Of a stretch of DNA of 64,000 nucleotides, positions 1 through 8,278 are shown in pieces. The translations under genes were made by a program, and so were the position numbers. The first letter of the stretch is position 1. Every line of letters begins with the position of its first letter. This DNA comes from Nocardioides immobilis (GTDB lineage Bacteria > Actinomycetota > Actinomycetes > Propionibacteriales > Nocardioidaceae), in the NCBI RefSeq assembly GCF_003515065.1, contig NZ_QXGH01000027.1:1-64000 (forward strand), written 5' to 3'. Under the pieces are notes generated by a model. It had not been told where the DNA came from, did no database searches, and saw only the letters and a program-made list of their open reading frames with translations.

Positions 1-169
1 CCACCAGGGCTACCAGCTACGCCAGCTCGGCCTCGGCACCTACCGGTGGACCACACCCCACGGCCTCGGCCGCCTCGTCACCACCACCGGCACCCGAAGA
101 TTCCAACCCCTCCAAGGCCCCGGAGACATCGTCGGCGAGATCTACTACCCGGACAACGACCGCGGGTAG
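1..169 (+). pseudogene. 3' end of an HNH endonuclease / DUF222-like protein (cut by window edge)
   Basis: An open frame enters from the left edge (codons from base 2) and stops with TAG at 167-169. The last 55 residues include YRWTTPHGL and end in a GEIYYPD segment. This Trp-Thr-Thr-Pro-His-Gly pattern is common at the C-terminus of actinobacterial DUF222/HNH endonuclease proteins, which are multicopy in Nocardioides. The HNH motif itself would lie outside the window, so the family call rests on the tail alone. The gene may be intact upstream. Its last 25 bases overlap the antisense end of a hydrolase fragment. Confidence 0.5.
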
Positions 170-624
170 GAGTCGTTCAGCAGCAGCTCGCCGCGCGACA
201 GCTGCACGGGCGTCCACCGCCCTCCGCCGGCCGGCTCGAGGTAGCGGAACGAGGTGCGCAGCAGCGCGCCTGCGGCGGTGTCGCCCTTGAGGTAGTGGCC
301 GAGCCAGGCCTGCGTGTAGACGCTGCTGAGCGCCTGCCCGTAGCGGCTGGCGGGCAGCACGAGCGGGATGTCGGTGAACTCCAGGTGGGTACTCGCTCGC
401 GGCACGACGACCATCGACTCGACACCGGCGGCGCTCCAGGTGTCGAACCCGGTGGCCCGCTCCCGGTGCGGGTCCGGGCCCTGAGGGCTCGGCGTCGGCG
501 TGAGCGACGAGGTGCCGGAGAGGTGCCACGGCGTCACGGTGAAGCCGTGCTCCGCCTGGAGCGCCAACGCCGGAACGACCGGCCGGACCGCGTTCTGGCC
601 GACGGGCGCGTTCGTGACCGTCCG
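145..624 (-). pseudogene. 5'-truncated alpha/beta hydrolase fragment
   Basis: The minus frame ending at 145 carries about 155 residues that read as the C-terminal half of a secreted-type alpha/beta hydrolase. It includes the segments VPALALQAEHGFTV, RERATGFDTW, ASTHLEFTDIPLVLP and ASRYGQALSSVYTQAWL. The STHLEFTD stretch probably holds the catalytic His region. No nucleophile elbow (GxSxG) or N-terminal half follows upstream: the frame stays open but becomes the antisense of the sigma factor gene at 718. The hydrolase therefore appears to have lost its first half, which makes it a remnant. An alternative is a frameshift with the missing half elsewhere, but no matching frame is visible nearby. 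Confidence 0.55.
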
Positions 625-717
625 GCCCCGCGGAGTACGACGCCGCCGTGCGCTGGTACGGGCTACGCCGGCGAAGAGCTGTGTCACGATGGCGCCCCTC
701 CCGGACAGGGGACTGGC

Positions 718-1308
718 ATGGGCCATCACGGGGCCGACCCGGCTGACACGATGCGCGAAGACCGCTTCCGGCGGATCTACGCCGAGCACTTCTCCACTGT
801 TCTCGGCTACGCGCTGCGCCGCGCGTCGTCCGACGACGCCGCCGACGTGACTGCCGAGGTGTTCCTCGTCGTGTGGCGCCGCCTGCCCGAGGTGCCCGAG
901 CCGCCGGCGACCAGGCTCTGGTTGTACGGCGTCGCCCGCCGCACGCTGGCCAACCAGCGCCGGGGAACGCGTCGCCGCGACGACCTCTCCACCGCGCTCC
1001 GCCAGGAGCTCGCCGGTGCCGTGCCCGACCACGCCGATGCGGCCGTCGCGCGGATCGACGCCGCAGCCGGGATCGCGGACCTCGCCGCGCGGGACCGGGA
1101 GGTGCTGCGGCTCGCGACGTGGGAGGAGCTGGAGCCCCGCGAGATCGCAGAGGTGCTCGGGTTGTCCGCGGTCGTCGTCCGCAAACGACTGAGTCGGGCC
1201 CGCGCGCGGCTCCGCGAGGTCACCGGTCACGAACCGACGCCGCCCGGACACGTCCGAGGTGTCCGCGAAGCCCAGGAAGTCCACGAGACGCAGGAGCCCC
1301 AGCGATGA
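718..1308 (+). CDS. ECF-type RNA polymerase sigma factor (copy 1)
   Basis: This 196-residue protein has a sigma region 2 (FRRIYAEHFSTVLGYALRR to about residue 75, with a WLYGVARRTLAN core) and a region 4 (LAARDREVLRL...EPREIAEVLGL) that ends in a basic recognition helix. It should direct RNA polymerase to a small regulon. The ATG at 718 aligns with the start of the paralogue at 3106 and follows a G-rich stretch; ATG 751 is an alternative. The stop overlaps the next start by four bases (ATGA), so the membrane partner is translationally coupled. Known logic for such pairs is release of the sigma factor from a membrane anti-sigma factor. The signal sensed is unknown. Confidence 0.85.
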   Translation: MGHHGADPADTMREDRFRRIYAEHFSTVLGYALRRASSDDAADVTAEVFLVVWRRLPEVPEPPATRLWLYGVARRTLANQRRGTRRRDDLSTALRQELAGAVPDHADAAVARIDAAAGIADLAARDREVLRLATWEELEPREIAEVLGLSAVVVRKRLSRARARLREVTGHEPTPPGHVRGVREAQEVHETQEPQR

Positions 1309-2384
1309 ACCCGATCACCGACGAGCAGGTCGACCAGCTGCCCCTGGACCGGTCACGGAGCGACCTCCTGACCGCGATCGTCAGCACTCCCGTCGACGCG
1401 GAGGTCCGCCAGCTCGCAGATCGCCCGCGGCGTCGTACGGCGGTCCTGGTCGGTGTCGCCGCCGCCAGCGTCGCCGCGATCGTGGCGCTGCCGGTGTGGC
1501 TCGGCAAGGACGACCCGGCCACGCCGCCGGCCGAGGGCCCGTCGTCGCCGCAGATCGCGTCGACCGGGCCGTCGGCCCCTGCGGACGGCCGGCTCTACCC
1601 CGTCGCGCGGGGGACGCTGCCCGACGGTTGGGAGTACGGCGGCGTCAGCTCGCGGCCGATCGTGCACCTCGGCTACGGCCGAGAGATGCAGTACGAAGGC
1701 GATTCCGTCGGCATGCAGTTCGACATCGAGATCAGGGACGCCGAGGACTACGACGCCATCGTGACCGAGGAGACCACCCAGGGTGGCCACCGGGCCGGGA
1801 CGATCGACGTCGACGGTCGAGAGGCCCGGGTCTGGGCGCTCGTCGAGAAGCCCGGAGCCGGTACCGGTGAGTGCACGACCGGATGCGTCACGCACTGGTC
1901 GGCGATCACCCCGGTCGAGAACGGGCAGTACGTGCTGATCATCGGCGCGGGCTACGGCCCCGGCACCCTCGCCGAGGACGAGTGGCGCGCGCTGGTCGCC
2001 TCGGTCGACCTGACGGACCTCGCCGGCTTCCGGGCCTGGGCGCCACCCGATGTGGTCTTCGGGGACGACATCGCCGCGGCCACCGACGACGCCTTCGCGG
2101 GGACTCGGTTGCCGGACGGCTTCGAAACCCCCGCACCGCGCTGGTCCGACTTCGTGTCGAGCGGCACCGTGCAGATGGAGGCTGCGTTCCTGGCAGCCTG
2201 CGCCTGGGTGGCGGAGTACGACGACGGCGACCCGGCCGCTCGCTCCCACGCCCTCGAGGAGCTGGAGGCGGTCGACCAGTGGCCGCTGTACGACGAGCTC
2301 TCGAGCATCGTCCAAGGCCTCCTGGACACCTACGCCGAAGCCGTCGAGGACGGCACCGCGAGCCGGAACTGCCCCCGACGCTGA
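1305..2384 (+). CDS. Single-pass membrane partner of ECF sigma factor (putative anti-sigma), copy 1
   Basis: This 359-residue protein has a short cytoplasmic N-terminus (about 45 residues), one hydrophobic helix (TAVLVGVAAASVAAIVALPV, about residues 45-65) and a large extracytoplasmic part. The position directly behind a sigma factor gene, with an ATGA overlap, suggests an anti-sigma or signal-sensing role. No canonical HxxxCxxC zinc anti-sigma motif is visible, so the mechanism is uncertain. The extracellular half contains a Cys-containing segment (ECTTGCVTHW) that could form a disulfide. The second copy at 3669 shares the layout (ITD at the N-terminus, one helix) but diverges in the outer domain. 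Confidence 0.6.
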   Translation: MNPITDEQVDQLPLDRSRSDLLTAIVSTPVDAEVRQLADRPRRRTAVLVGVAAASVAAIVALPVWLGKDDPATPPAEGPSSPQIASTGPSAPADGRLYPVARGTLPDGWEYGGVSSRPIVHLGYGREMQYEGDSVGMQFDIEIRDAEDYDAIVTEETTQGGHRAGTIDVDGREARVWALVEKPGAGTGECTTGCVTHWSAITPVENGQYVLIIGAGYGPGTLAEDEWRALVASVDLTDLAGFRAWAPPDVVFGDDIAAATDDAFAGTRLPDGFETPAPRWSDFVSSGTVQMEAAFLAACAWVAEYDDGDPAARSHALEELEAVDQWPLYDELSSIVQGLLDTYAEAVEDGTASRNCPRR

Positions 2385-2401
2385 CGGACTGCCAGGCCGG
2401 C

Positions 2402-3022
2402 TCAGGCCCGGGCGTCGCCGCCCCAGTTGGAGAGCTTGGTGGCGACGGTGTGCAGGTCCTGGCGCCAGACGGTCTCGCTACCGGGCGGGATGATGTCGTC
2501 CCACTCGGCGGCGGGGGAGCCGAGGACCGGCATCAGGCCCTTGGTCCGCGCGAAGAACCAGACGTGGAAGTGGGCGCCGCCGTCGCCCCAGCGGCTGACG
2601 TGCACGCGGCCGATGTTGGGCAGGTGCTCGATGATCCGCACCAGCCGGTTGCTGATCCGCCCGAACTGCGAGGCGATCTCGTCGTCGAGCTGGCCGAAGT
2701 CCTCGTGCTCGCGGGTGTGCAGCATCAGCACCAGCGGCAGGCCGGTGGGCTGGCCCGGGTGGGTGAGCACCCAGTGCTCGTCCTCCCACACGATCCGGTC
2801 GGCGACGATCCCGTCGACGCACTGGCCGCAGGGCTTGGCGGGGTCCTCCCCGTACCGGCCCGGCTCGTCGGCCGGCGGCTGGATCACCTTCGGTGCGAGA
2901 GCGCCGTCGACGACCTCCCACGGGAAGATGTCCCACTCGCCCGACGGGGGCATCGGCAACCGACCCCCGTCGCCGGTGGTGGCGACGATCCGCTGGTAGA
3001 CCTCTTCGGCAGACTCCGGCAT
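2402..3022 (-). CDS. HIT-family (histidine triad-like) protein
   Basis: This 206-residue protein carries a CGQC pair near residue 68 and a GGAHFHVWFFAR segment at about residue 150, a histidine-triad-like His-x-His-x-x-x arrangement with a Phe in place of the last His. HIT proteins bind or hydrolyse nucleotides with the triad His as nucleophile. The upstream region (LVLMLHTREH, IIEHLPNIGRVHVSRWG) fits the fold. The usual H-x-H-x-H-x-x triad is incomplete, so catalytic activity is uncertain. It sits on the minus strand between the two sigma/partner modules and has no obvious link to them. Confidence 0.65.
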   Translation of the reverse strand: MPESAEEVYQRIVATTGDGGRLPMPPSGEWDIFPWEVVDGALAPKVIQPPADEPGRYGEDPAKPCGQCVDGIVADRIVWEDEHWVLTHPGQPTGLPLVLMLHTREHEDFGQLDDEIASQFGRISNRLVRIIEHLPNIGRVHVSRWGDGGAHFHVWFFARTKGLMPVLGSPAAEWDDIIPPGSETVWRQDLHTVATKLSNWGGDARA

Positions 3023-3105
3023 GGCGCAAACTGTGCCACCACGGTTCGGGGCAGAAACGTCCGGCCCCGTGCAACGATCGGGCCCGAGCCGGACATGGGA
3101 GGGGC

Positions 3106-3672
3106 ATGGGCCACCTCGACGCTCAGGACGAGACGTTCCGACGCCTGTACAGCGCGCACTTCGACGCTGTGCTGGGCTTCGCGCTGCGCCGTACCGACCG
3201 TCCCGAGGACGCCGCGGACGTCACGGCGGACACGTTCCTCGTGGCCTGGCGGCGGTTGTCCCACGTCCCGGGCGGCGACGCTGCGCGTCCGTGGTTGTAC
3301 GGCGTCGCGCGCCGGACCCTCGCGAACCACCGGCGCGGCGACGGCCGGCGTGCGGCCCTCGGCGAGCGGCTCCGGGTCCAGCTGACGCGTGCCGTGGCGG
3401 ACCTCGCCGACGAGGTCGTGCACCGCGCCGACGTGACCGCGGCGATGGCCCGGCTGAGCGCCCGCGACGAGGAGATCCTGCAGCTGCACCTGTGGGAGGG
3501 CCTGGAGCCGCGCGAGATCTCCGAGGTGCTCGGGCTGCCCGGCGCCGTCGTACGACCCCGTCTGTCGCGGGCGAAGGCACGCCTCCGGCAGGTCCTCGGC
3601 AACGATCCCGGCCCGGCCGGACATCTCCCCAGCACACCGCTTCCCGTCTCCTCGAAGGAGGGACCGGCATGA
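3106..3672 (+). CDS. ECF-type RNA polymerase sigma factor (copy 2)
   Basis: This 188-residue paralogue of the factor at 718 has region 2 (FRRLYSAHFDAVLGFALRR, then WLYGVARRTLANHRRG) and region 4 (SARDEEILQLHLWEGLEPREISEVLGL). The ATG at 3106 follows GGGAGGGG, a good ribosome site at the right distance. The stop overlaps the start of the next gene (ATGA at 3669). The shared Met-Gly-His start and the collinear partner gene indicate an ancient local duplication of the two-gene module. The segments flanking the helices have diverged, so the two factors may recognise different promoters. Confidence 0.85.
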   Translation: MGHLDAQDETFRRLYSAHFDAVLGFALRRTDRPEDAADVTADTFLVAWRRLSHVPGGDAARPWLYGVARRTLANHRRGDGRRAALGERLRVQLTRAVADLADEVVHRADVTAAMARLSARDEEILQLHLWEGLEPREISEVLGLPGAVVRPRLSRAKARLRQVLGNDPGPAGHLPSTPLPVSSKEGPA

Positions 3673-4484
3673 GCCCGCACCGCAAGATCACCGACCAGGG
3701 CGTCGCCGGCCTGCCCATCGCCGAGGGCCGGGCCGAGCTCCTGGAGGAGATCATGACGAGCACGTCCACCACCCAACGGACCTCTCGCGGGCTGCTGGTG
3801 CCCCTCGCCGCCGCGGCCGCCGTGGTCGCGGTCGCCGGCGGCGCCTGGGCGCTCACGACCGGCGACGACCCGGACATCGCCCCGCGCGAGTCGGGCTTCG
3901 GCTCGGACCCGAGCGCGCCGGTCGCGTCGACGAGCGAGCCTGCGGGGACGCCGACCGGGAAGGGGCAGGACACCTGCGTCGTCAGCTACGCGGAGGGGGC
4001 GACGCCGCCCGCGACGGACGGCCCCGAGTTCAAGAAGTGCGAAACCGTGATCCTCGAGGAGCAGCAGCCTGGTGACGTCGTCGAGGACGAGCGCTACCAG
4101 CGGCCGCCGCGACCGGTGCTCATCACCGCGAACGGGTGGGAGGTCGACGGCGTCTACAACATGGACCTCGACTGGACCGGCCCCGGCGATGCCGAGGTGC
4201 ACCTGACCTGGGTGCAGACCGAGGCCGAGCCGTTCGCGTACGACCGCTACCAGCGCCGGGGTGAGCGGATCGACATCCTCGGCCTCGTGGGCCGGCTGAC
4301 CGGGTTCACCGAGCAGGGCAAGGACTACCAGGTGCTGTTCACCTCCCCGGTCCAGAACGGGGGTCCCGGGCTGCTCCTCGAGACCAGCTCGCTCGGGCCG
4401 GCGGAGTTCCGGGCGCTGGTCGAGTCGCTGCAGTGGGTGAGCCTCGCCGAGTACGACGCGGTCGTCCGGCCCGCCGTTGGCTGA
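3669..4484 (+). CDS. Single-pass membrane partner of ECF sigma factor (putative anti-sigma), copy 2
   Basis: This 271-residue protein has about 42 cytoplasmic residues, one transmembrane helix (LLVPLAAAAAVVAVAGGAWAL) and a hydrophilic outer domain with two cysteines (TCVVSY, KKCETV). It is translationally coupled to the sigma gene at 3106. Its N-terminus (KITDQGVAGLP...RAELLEEIM) matches the pattern of the first copy (PITDEQVDQLP...RSDLLTAIV), which supports common origin and a shared sigma-binding segment. An anti-sigma role is inferred from position and topology. No zinc-binding anti-sigma motif is visible. Confidence 0.6.
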   Translation: MSPHRKITDQGVAGLPIAEGRAELLEEIMTSTSTTQRTSRGLLVPLAAAAAVVAVAGGAWALTTGDDPDIAPRESGFGSDPSAPVASTSEPAGTPTGKGQDTCVVSYAEGATPPATDGPEFKKCETVILEEQQPGDVVEDERYQRPPRPVLITANGWEVDGVYNMDLDWTGPGDAEVHLTWVQTEAEPFAYDRYQRRGERIDILGLVGRLTGFTEQGKDYQVLFTSPVQNGGPGLLLETSSLGPAEFRALVESLQWVSLAEYDAVVRPAVG

Positions 4485-4501
4485 GTGACCGCGGCGGTCC
4501 C

Positions 4502-4507
4502 TAGGCT
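4502..4507 (+). promoter_or_regulatory. -10 box (TAGGCT) for leaderless purC
   Basis: TAGGCT lies seven bases before the GTG at 4515, so transcription would begin at or next to the start codon and no ribosome site is present. This spacing favours GTG 4515 over the upstream in-frame GTG at 4485. Confidence 0.6.
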
Positions 4508-4514
4508 GTCGTTC

Positions 4515-5417
4515 GTGACGCTCGCCAACATCCCGCCCGCGCCCGTGCTGCCTGGCGCCCGCCATGTCCACTCCGGCAAGGTGCGCGACCTCTACGAGCT
4601 GACCGAGGGGCCGTACGCCGGCAAGCTGCTGATGGTGGCGAGCGACCGGCTGTCGATCTTCGACTACGTGCTCGAGACGACGATCCCGGACAAGGGCGAG
4701 ATCCTGACCCGGATGTCGCTGTGGTGGTTCGAGCAGCTCGCGGACGTGGTCCCCCACCACATTGTCAGCGCAGCGTCGACCGACCTTCCACCCTCGGTGG
4801 CCGGCCGCTCGGTCATCTGCGACAACCTGGCGATGTACCCCGTCGAGTGCGTCGCCCGCGGCTACCTCACCGGCTCCGGCCTGCTCGACTACGACGCGAC
4901 CGGTGAGGTCTGTGGCGTCCCGTTGCCGGCAGGACTCGTCGACGGGAGCCGGTTGCCGGAGCCGATCTTCACGCCCGCCACCAAGGCCGACCTCGGCGAC
5001 CACGACGAGAACGTCTCGTTCGACGCGGTCGTCGACACGGTCGGCGCGGAGGTGGCCGCGGCGCTGCGGGACCTGACGCTGGCGGTCTACTCCAAGGCGG
5101 AGGGGATCGCCCGCGAGCGGGGGATCATCCTGGCCGACACCAAGCTCGAGTTCGGCGACCGCGACGGCGAGATCGTGCTCGCCGACGAGGTCCTCACCCC
5201 CGACTCCTCCCGCTACTGGCCCGCCGCCGAGTGGCAGCCCGGCCGCGCGCAGCCGTCGTACGACAAGCAGATCGTGCGCAACTGGGCGCTGTCGCCCGGC
5301 TCCGGCTGGGACCGGACCTCCGGCGAGGCCCCGCCGCCCCTGCCGCCCGAGGTCATCGAGCGCACCCGCAACCGCTACCTCGAGGCCTATGAGCTGCTGA
5401 CCGGCGAGACCTTCTAG
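4515..5417 (+). CDS. purC: Phosphoribosylaminoimidazole-succinocarboxamide synthase (SAICAR synthetase)
   Basis: The 300-residue enzyme joins CAIR and aspartate with ATP in cytosolic purine synthesis. Its N-terminus has HSGKVRDLYEL, the family's nucleotide-binding signature, followed by MVASDRLSIFDYVLETTIPDKG and VECVARGYLTGSG, both typical of PurC. Length matches bacterial PurC. The start is set at GTG 4515 because a -10 box sits seven bases upstream and the product then begins directly with the conserved region; GTG 4485 would add ten residues and overlap the sigma partner's stop. It is followed closely by purS and purQ, the other steps of the same pathway. Confidence 0.93.
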   Translation: MTLANIPPAPVLPGARHVHSGKVRDLYELTEGPYAGKLLMVASDRLSIFDYVLETTIPDKGEILTRMSLWWFEQLADVVPHHIVSAASTDLPPSVAGRSVICDNLAMYPVECVARGYLTGSGLLDYDATGEVCGVPLPAGLVDGSRLPEPIFTPATKADLGDHDENVSFDAVVDTVGAEVAAALRDLTLAVYSKAEGIARERGIILADTKLEFGDRDGEIVLADEVLTPDSSRYWPAAEWQPGRAQPSYDKQIVRNWALSPGSGWDRTSGEAPPPLPPEVIERTRNRYLEAYELLTGETF

Positions 5418-5420
5418 ACT
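5415..5420 (+). promoter_or_regulatory. -10 box (TAGACT) for leaderless purS
   Basis: TAGACT starts inside the purC stop codon and lies seven bases before the GTG of purS at 5428. It gives purS-purQ its own leaderless promoter in addition to read-through from purC. Confidence 0.5.
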
Positions 5421-5427
5421 CTGCCCC

Positions 5428-5673
5428 GTGGCCCGAGTCGTCGTAGCTGTCATGCCGAAGCCCGAGATCCTCGACCCGCAGGGCAAGGCGGTGCTCGGGG
5501 CACTGCCGCGACTCGGCTTCACCGGCGTGAGCGACGTCCGTCAGGGCAAGCGCTTCGAGCTGGAGTTCTCCGGCGAGGTCACCCCTGAGGTGCTCGCCGA
5601 GGTCGAGAAGATGGCGGAGACGCTGCTGTCGAACCCGGTCATCGAGAACTACGCCGTGACGGTCGAGCAGTGA
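5428..5673 (+). CDS. purS: Phosphoribosylformylglycinamidine synthase, PurS subunit
   Basis: This 81-residue protein is the small structural subunit that couples PurQ (glutaminase) and PurL (synthetase) in FGAM synthesis. It shows the typical PurS pattern: a hydrophobic first strand (ARVVVAVMPKPEILDPQGKAV), GFTGVSDVRQGKRFEL, and a C-terminal helix and strand (LLSNPVIENYAVTVEQ). The GTG start lies behind the purC stop; the stop overlaps purQ's GTG by four bases, giving the PurS:PurQ coupling expected for subunits. Confidence 0.92.
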   Translation: MARVVVAVMPKPEILDPQGKAVLGALPRLGFTGVSDVRQGKRFELEFSGEVTPEVLAEVEKMAETLLSNPVIENYAVTVEQ

Positions 5674-6338
5674 AGGTCGGGGTCGTCACCTTCCCCGGCT
5701 CCCTCGACGACGTCGACGCGCAGCGCGCGGTCCGGATCGGCGGCAACGAGGCGGTCGCCCTGTGGCACGCCGACGCTGACCTGAAGGGCGTCGACGCGGT
5801 CGTGCTCCCCGGCGGCTTCTCGTACGGCGACTACCTGCGTTGTGGCGCCATCTCCCGGTTCGCGCCGGTGATGGCGGAGGTGGTCCGCGCGGCCGGCAAC
5901 GGCCTGCCCGTGCTGGGCATCTGCAACGGCTTCCAGATCCTGTGCGAGTCCCACCTGCTGCCCGGTGCGCTGATCCGCAACGACCACCGCAAGTTCGTGT
6001 GCCGTGACCAGGTGCTGCGGATCGAGAACAACCGGACCGCGTGGACGTCGTCGTACGACGAGGGCGCCGAGATCACCATCGTGCTCAAGAACGGCGAGGG
6101 CGGCTTCGTCGCGGACGCCGACACGCTCGCCCGGATCGAGGGGGAGGGGCAGGTCGTCGCCCGCTACCTCGAGGTCAACCCCAACGGGTCGCTCAACGAC
6201 ATCGCCGGCATCACCAACGATCGCGGCAACGTGGTCGGCCTGATGCCGCACCCCGAGCACGCCGTCGAGGAGCTCACCGGCTCCGGCACCGACGGGCTCG
6301 GGTTCTTCACCTCGCTGGCCGCCGCGACGTTCGCCTGA
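5670..6338 (+). CDS. purQ: Phosphoribosylformylglycinamidine synthase, glutaminase subunit PurQ
   Basis: The 222-residue class I glutamine amidotransferase supplies ammonia to PurL. It has the oxyanion segment PGGFSYGDYLRCGA, the nucleophile in GICNGFQIL, and the His-Glu pair of the triad in MPHPEHAVEE near the C-terminus. Start GTG overlaps the purS stop. It is directly followed by a DUF3817 gene that appears co-transcribed. Confidence 0.94.
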   Translation: MKVGVVTFPGSLDDVDAQRAVRIGGNEAVALWHADADLKGVDAVVLPGGFSYGDYLRCGAISRFAPVMAEVVRAAGNGLPVLGICNGFQILCESHLLPGALIRNDHRKFVCRDQVLRIENNRTAWTSSYDEGAEITIVLKNGEGGFVADADTLARIEGEGQVVARYLEVNPNGSLNDIAGITNDRGNVVGLMPHPEHAVEELTGSGTDGLGFFTSLAAATFA

Positions 6339-6346
6339 TCATCGCG

Positions 6347-6793
6347 ATGACCCCCCGCAACGTCTTCCGCACCCTCGCCCTCACCGAGGCGATCACCTGG
6401 GCCTGCCTGCTGGCGGGCATGTTCGTGAAGTACGTCGTCGGCACGACCGAGGTCGGCGTGCAGGTCGCCGGCCCGATCCACGGCGTCGCGTTCATCGGCT
6501 ACTGCCTGGTGACCGTCGTGGTCGCGATCGACCAGCAGTGGTCGCGCGGCCGCCTGCTGCTCGGCCTGGCCTCCTCGGTCCCGCCACTGATGACGGTCTG
6601 GTTCGACCGCCACGTCGAGAAGCGCGGCGGGCTCGACGACCACTGGCACTCCCGGCACGACAGCGACACCGCCGCCCAGCGCGCCGTCTGCTGGCTGCTG
6701 CGTCATCACCGGCAGGCGATCGTCGGCTTCGTCGTCGCCGTCGCGGCGCTCACCGGCATCGCGCTCCTGGCCGGACCGCCCGTCGGCGGCTGA
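6347..6793 (+). CDS. DUF3817 integral membrane protein
   Basis: This 148-residue protein begins RNVFRTLALTEAITWACLLA, a typical DUF3817 N-terminus. It has predicted helices at about residues 10-30, 45-65 and 75-95, plus a C-terminal hydrophobic helix after a hydrophilic loop. It starts eight bases after purQ and probably shares its transcript. The family's molecular function is not established; small proteins of this kind often neighbour housekeeping genes in actinobacteria. The C-terminal extra helix makes it longer than the roughly 100-residue minimal family members. Confidence 0.75.
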   Translation: MTPRNVFRTLALTEAITWACLLAGMFVKYVVGTTEVGVQVAGPIHGVAFIGYCLVTVVVAIDQQWSRGRLLLGLASSVPPLMTVWFDRHVEKRGGLDDHWHSRHDSDTAAQRAVCWLLRHHRQAIVGFVVAVAALTGIALLAGPPVGG

Positions 6794-6811
6794 TCCGCCC
6801 GCGAGGGGGCC

Positions 6812-8146
6812 TCAGCCCCGCCCGGCCCGCATCTTCGTCCAGGTGGCGGGGTTGACGATGCCGGTGGCCTTGAGCCCGACCCGCCGCTGGTAGGCGCGGA
6901 CGTCGGCGGCCGTCGTACGGCGGAAGATGCCGGTCACCCTGCGCTGCAGGGACGGGTCGGCGGCGTTGAGGGCGCGCTGCACCCGGCGGACATGGAGGCC
7001 GGTGGAGCCGATCTTCTGCGCGTACTCCGCGCCCTGGGCGAGGATTCCGACCCAGTTGGCCGCGCTCCAGGTCGTGCTGACCGCGAACCCGCGGCTCTGC
7101 TGCCACGACTGGACCGCCTCGATCGTCGCCGCGTTGTAGCTGCCCGACAGCTTGCCGCCGTAGTGGCCGCGCTCCAGGAGCAGGCACTGCAGCGCCTTCA
7201 CCTTGTTGGGGGCCGGCGTGTAGCCGGCGTCCGGCTCGCGGAGGGCCGGGAACAGCTCGAAGTCGAGGTCGACGCCGCCGCAGTGCTGCTCCGGAGCCGC
7301 GAACCGCCCGCGGCCGACGTCGAGGAAGTTGCGGTCGATGTTGATGGTGACGCCGCCCCAGGTCTCGTTGTGGCCGCCCTGGTACTGCTTCACCCGGCCG
7401 CCGGGGCGCCACCCGTCGTCACGGATGTACGACGTGGAGGTGTTCGCCACGCCGTCCCAGCGCGCGATCCAGATCATGTCGGGCAGCGTGTAGGCACCCG
7501 GCCGCTCGACCCGGGCGTCGTCGAGCACCTCGATGCCCGAGCCGGCGCTCGAGTACACGCCGGAGACGTAGTTGAGGGCGTGGAGCTTGTTCGTCCACGC
7601 GCTGAGGAACGCCAGCGCCGACTCGCGACACCGGTAGTTGCTGTCGTCGAAGGCCTCGAGGTCGTACCAGAGCGTGCTGCGCGGCACGATGCCCAGCGCC
7701 TTCGCCGCCTCGACCGCCTTCGCCGCCTCGGCGCGACCCTGGCGCCGTGCGTACGGGAAGCGGTCGTTGCGCCCGGGGCGGGCGTTGATCACCGGGTCGT
7801 CGTCGTACCGCGGGAACCGGTCGCTGCACGACGCCTGGGGACCCAGCGTGATCGGCAGCAGCCGCCAGCCCTTGCGGAGCTGGGTGCGGATCCACGTGGG
7901 GGTGAGGTTGGGCTGGCTGCGGCAGGCGCGGGAGTTGCCGGAGATGTAGATGCCGACGGAGAGGAACGGCGAGTGGTTGAGCCAGGCATCCATCGCCTTC
8001 TGCGTGGGCGCCAGGCACTGGTCGAAGCCGAAGCCGCGGAAGTCGCCGGGCGTGACCGGGTTCGGCTCGGCAGCGGCGGGTCGGAACGGCGCGAGGACCG
8101 TCACGATCGCCAGGGCGAGAGCAGTGACGGTGGACCGGGCAAACAT
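6812..8146 (-). CDS. Secreted DUF1906 glycoside-hydrolase-like protein with peptidoglycan-binding tail
   Basis: The 444-residue protein has a signal peptide (hydrophobic 8-25, cleavage near AAA-EPN). A DUF1906 (Rv2525c-like) TIM-barrel domain runs from about residue 35 to 290, with GFGFDQCLAPTQKAMDAW, SVGIYISG, LWYDLEAFD and an IWIARWDG strand. The acidic residues in YDLEAFD and NIDRNFLD occupy catalytic-like positions. Two putative peptidoglycan-binding repeats follow (from about 320 to the end, VKALQCLLLERGHYGG and VRRVQRALNAAD). It likely acts on the cell wall; substrate and activity are unproven for the family. It converges with the DUF3817 gene. Confidence 0.8.
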   Translation of the reverse strand: MFARSTVTALALAIVTVLAPFRPAAAEPNPVTPGDFRGFGFDQCLAPTQKAMDAWLNHSPFLSVGIYISGNSRACRSQPNLTPTWIRTQLRKGWRLLPITLGPQASCSDRFPRYDDDPVINARPGRNDRFPYARRQGRAEAAKAVEAAKALGIVPRSTLWYDLEAFDDSNYRCRESALAFLSAWTNKLHALNYVSGVYSSAGSGIEVLDDARVERPGAYTLPDMIWIARWDGVANTSTSYIRDDGWRPGGRVKQYQGGHNETWGGVTINIDRNFLDVGRGRFAAPEQHCGGVDLDFELFPALREPDAGYTPAPNKVKALQCLLLERGHYGGKLSGSYNAATIEAVQSWQQSRGFAVSTTWSAANWVGILAQGAEYAQKIGSTGLHVRRVQRALNAADPSLQRRVTGIFRRTTAADVRAYQRRVGLKATGIVNPATWTKMRAGRG

Positions 8147-8266
8147 CTCAACTCCAGTGGTGAAGGGGTTCGTGCGTGAGGCTGGCGCATCACGATAACC
8201 ACGCTGATCACACTGGTAACAGGGATGACCATGAACTACAAACCTGTAGTTCGCTGCGCAGACCGA

Positions 8267-8272
8267 TACGGT
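8267..8272 (+). promoter_or_regulatory. -10 box (TACGGT) for the membrane protein gene at 8279
   Basis: TACGGT ends six bases before GTG 8279, so the transcript would be leaderless. This supports GTG 8279 rather than the in-frame ATG at 8231 or earlier starts. Confidence 0.5.
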
Positions 8273-8278
8273 TCTGCC

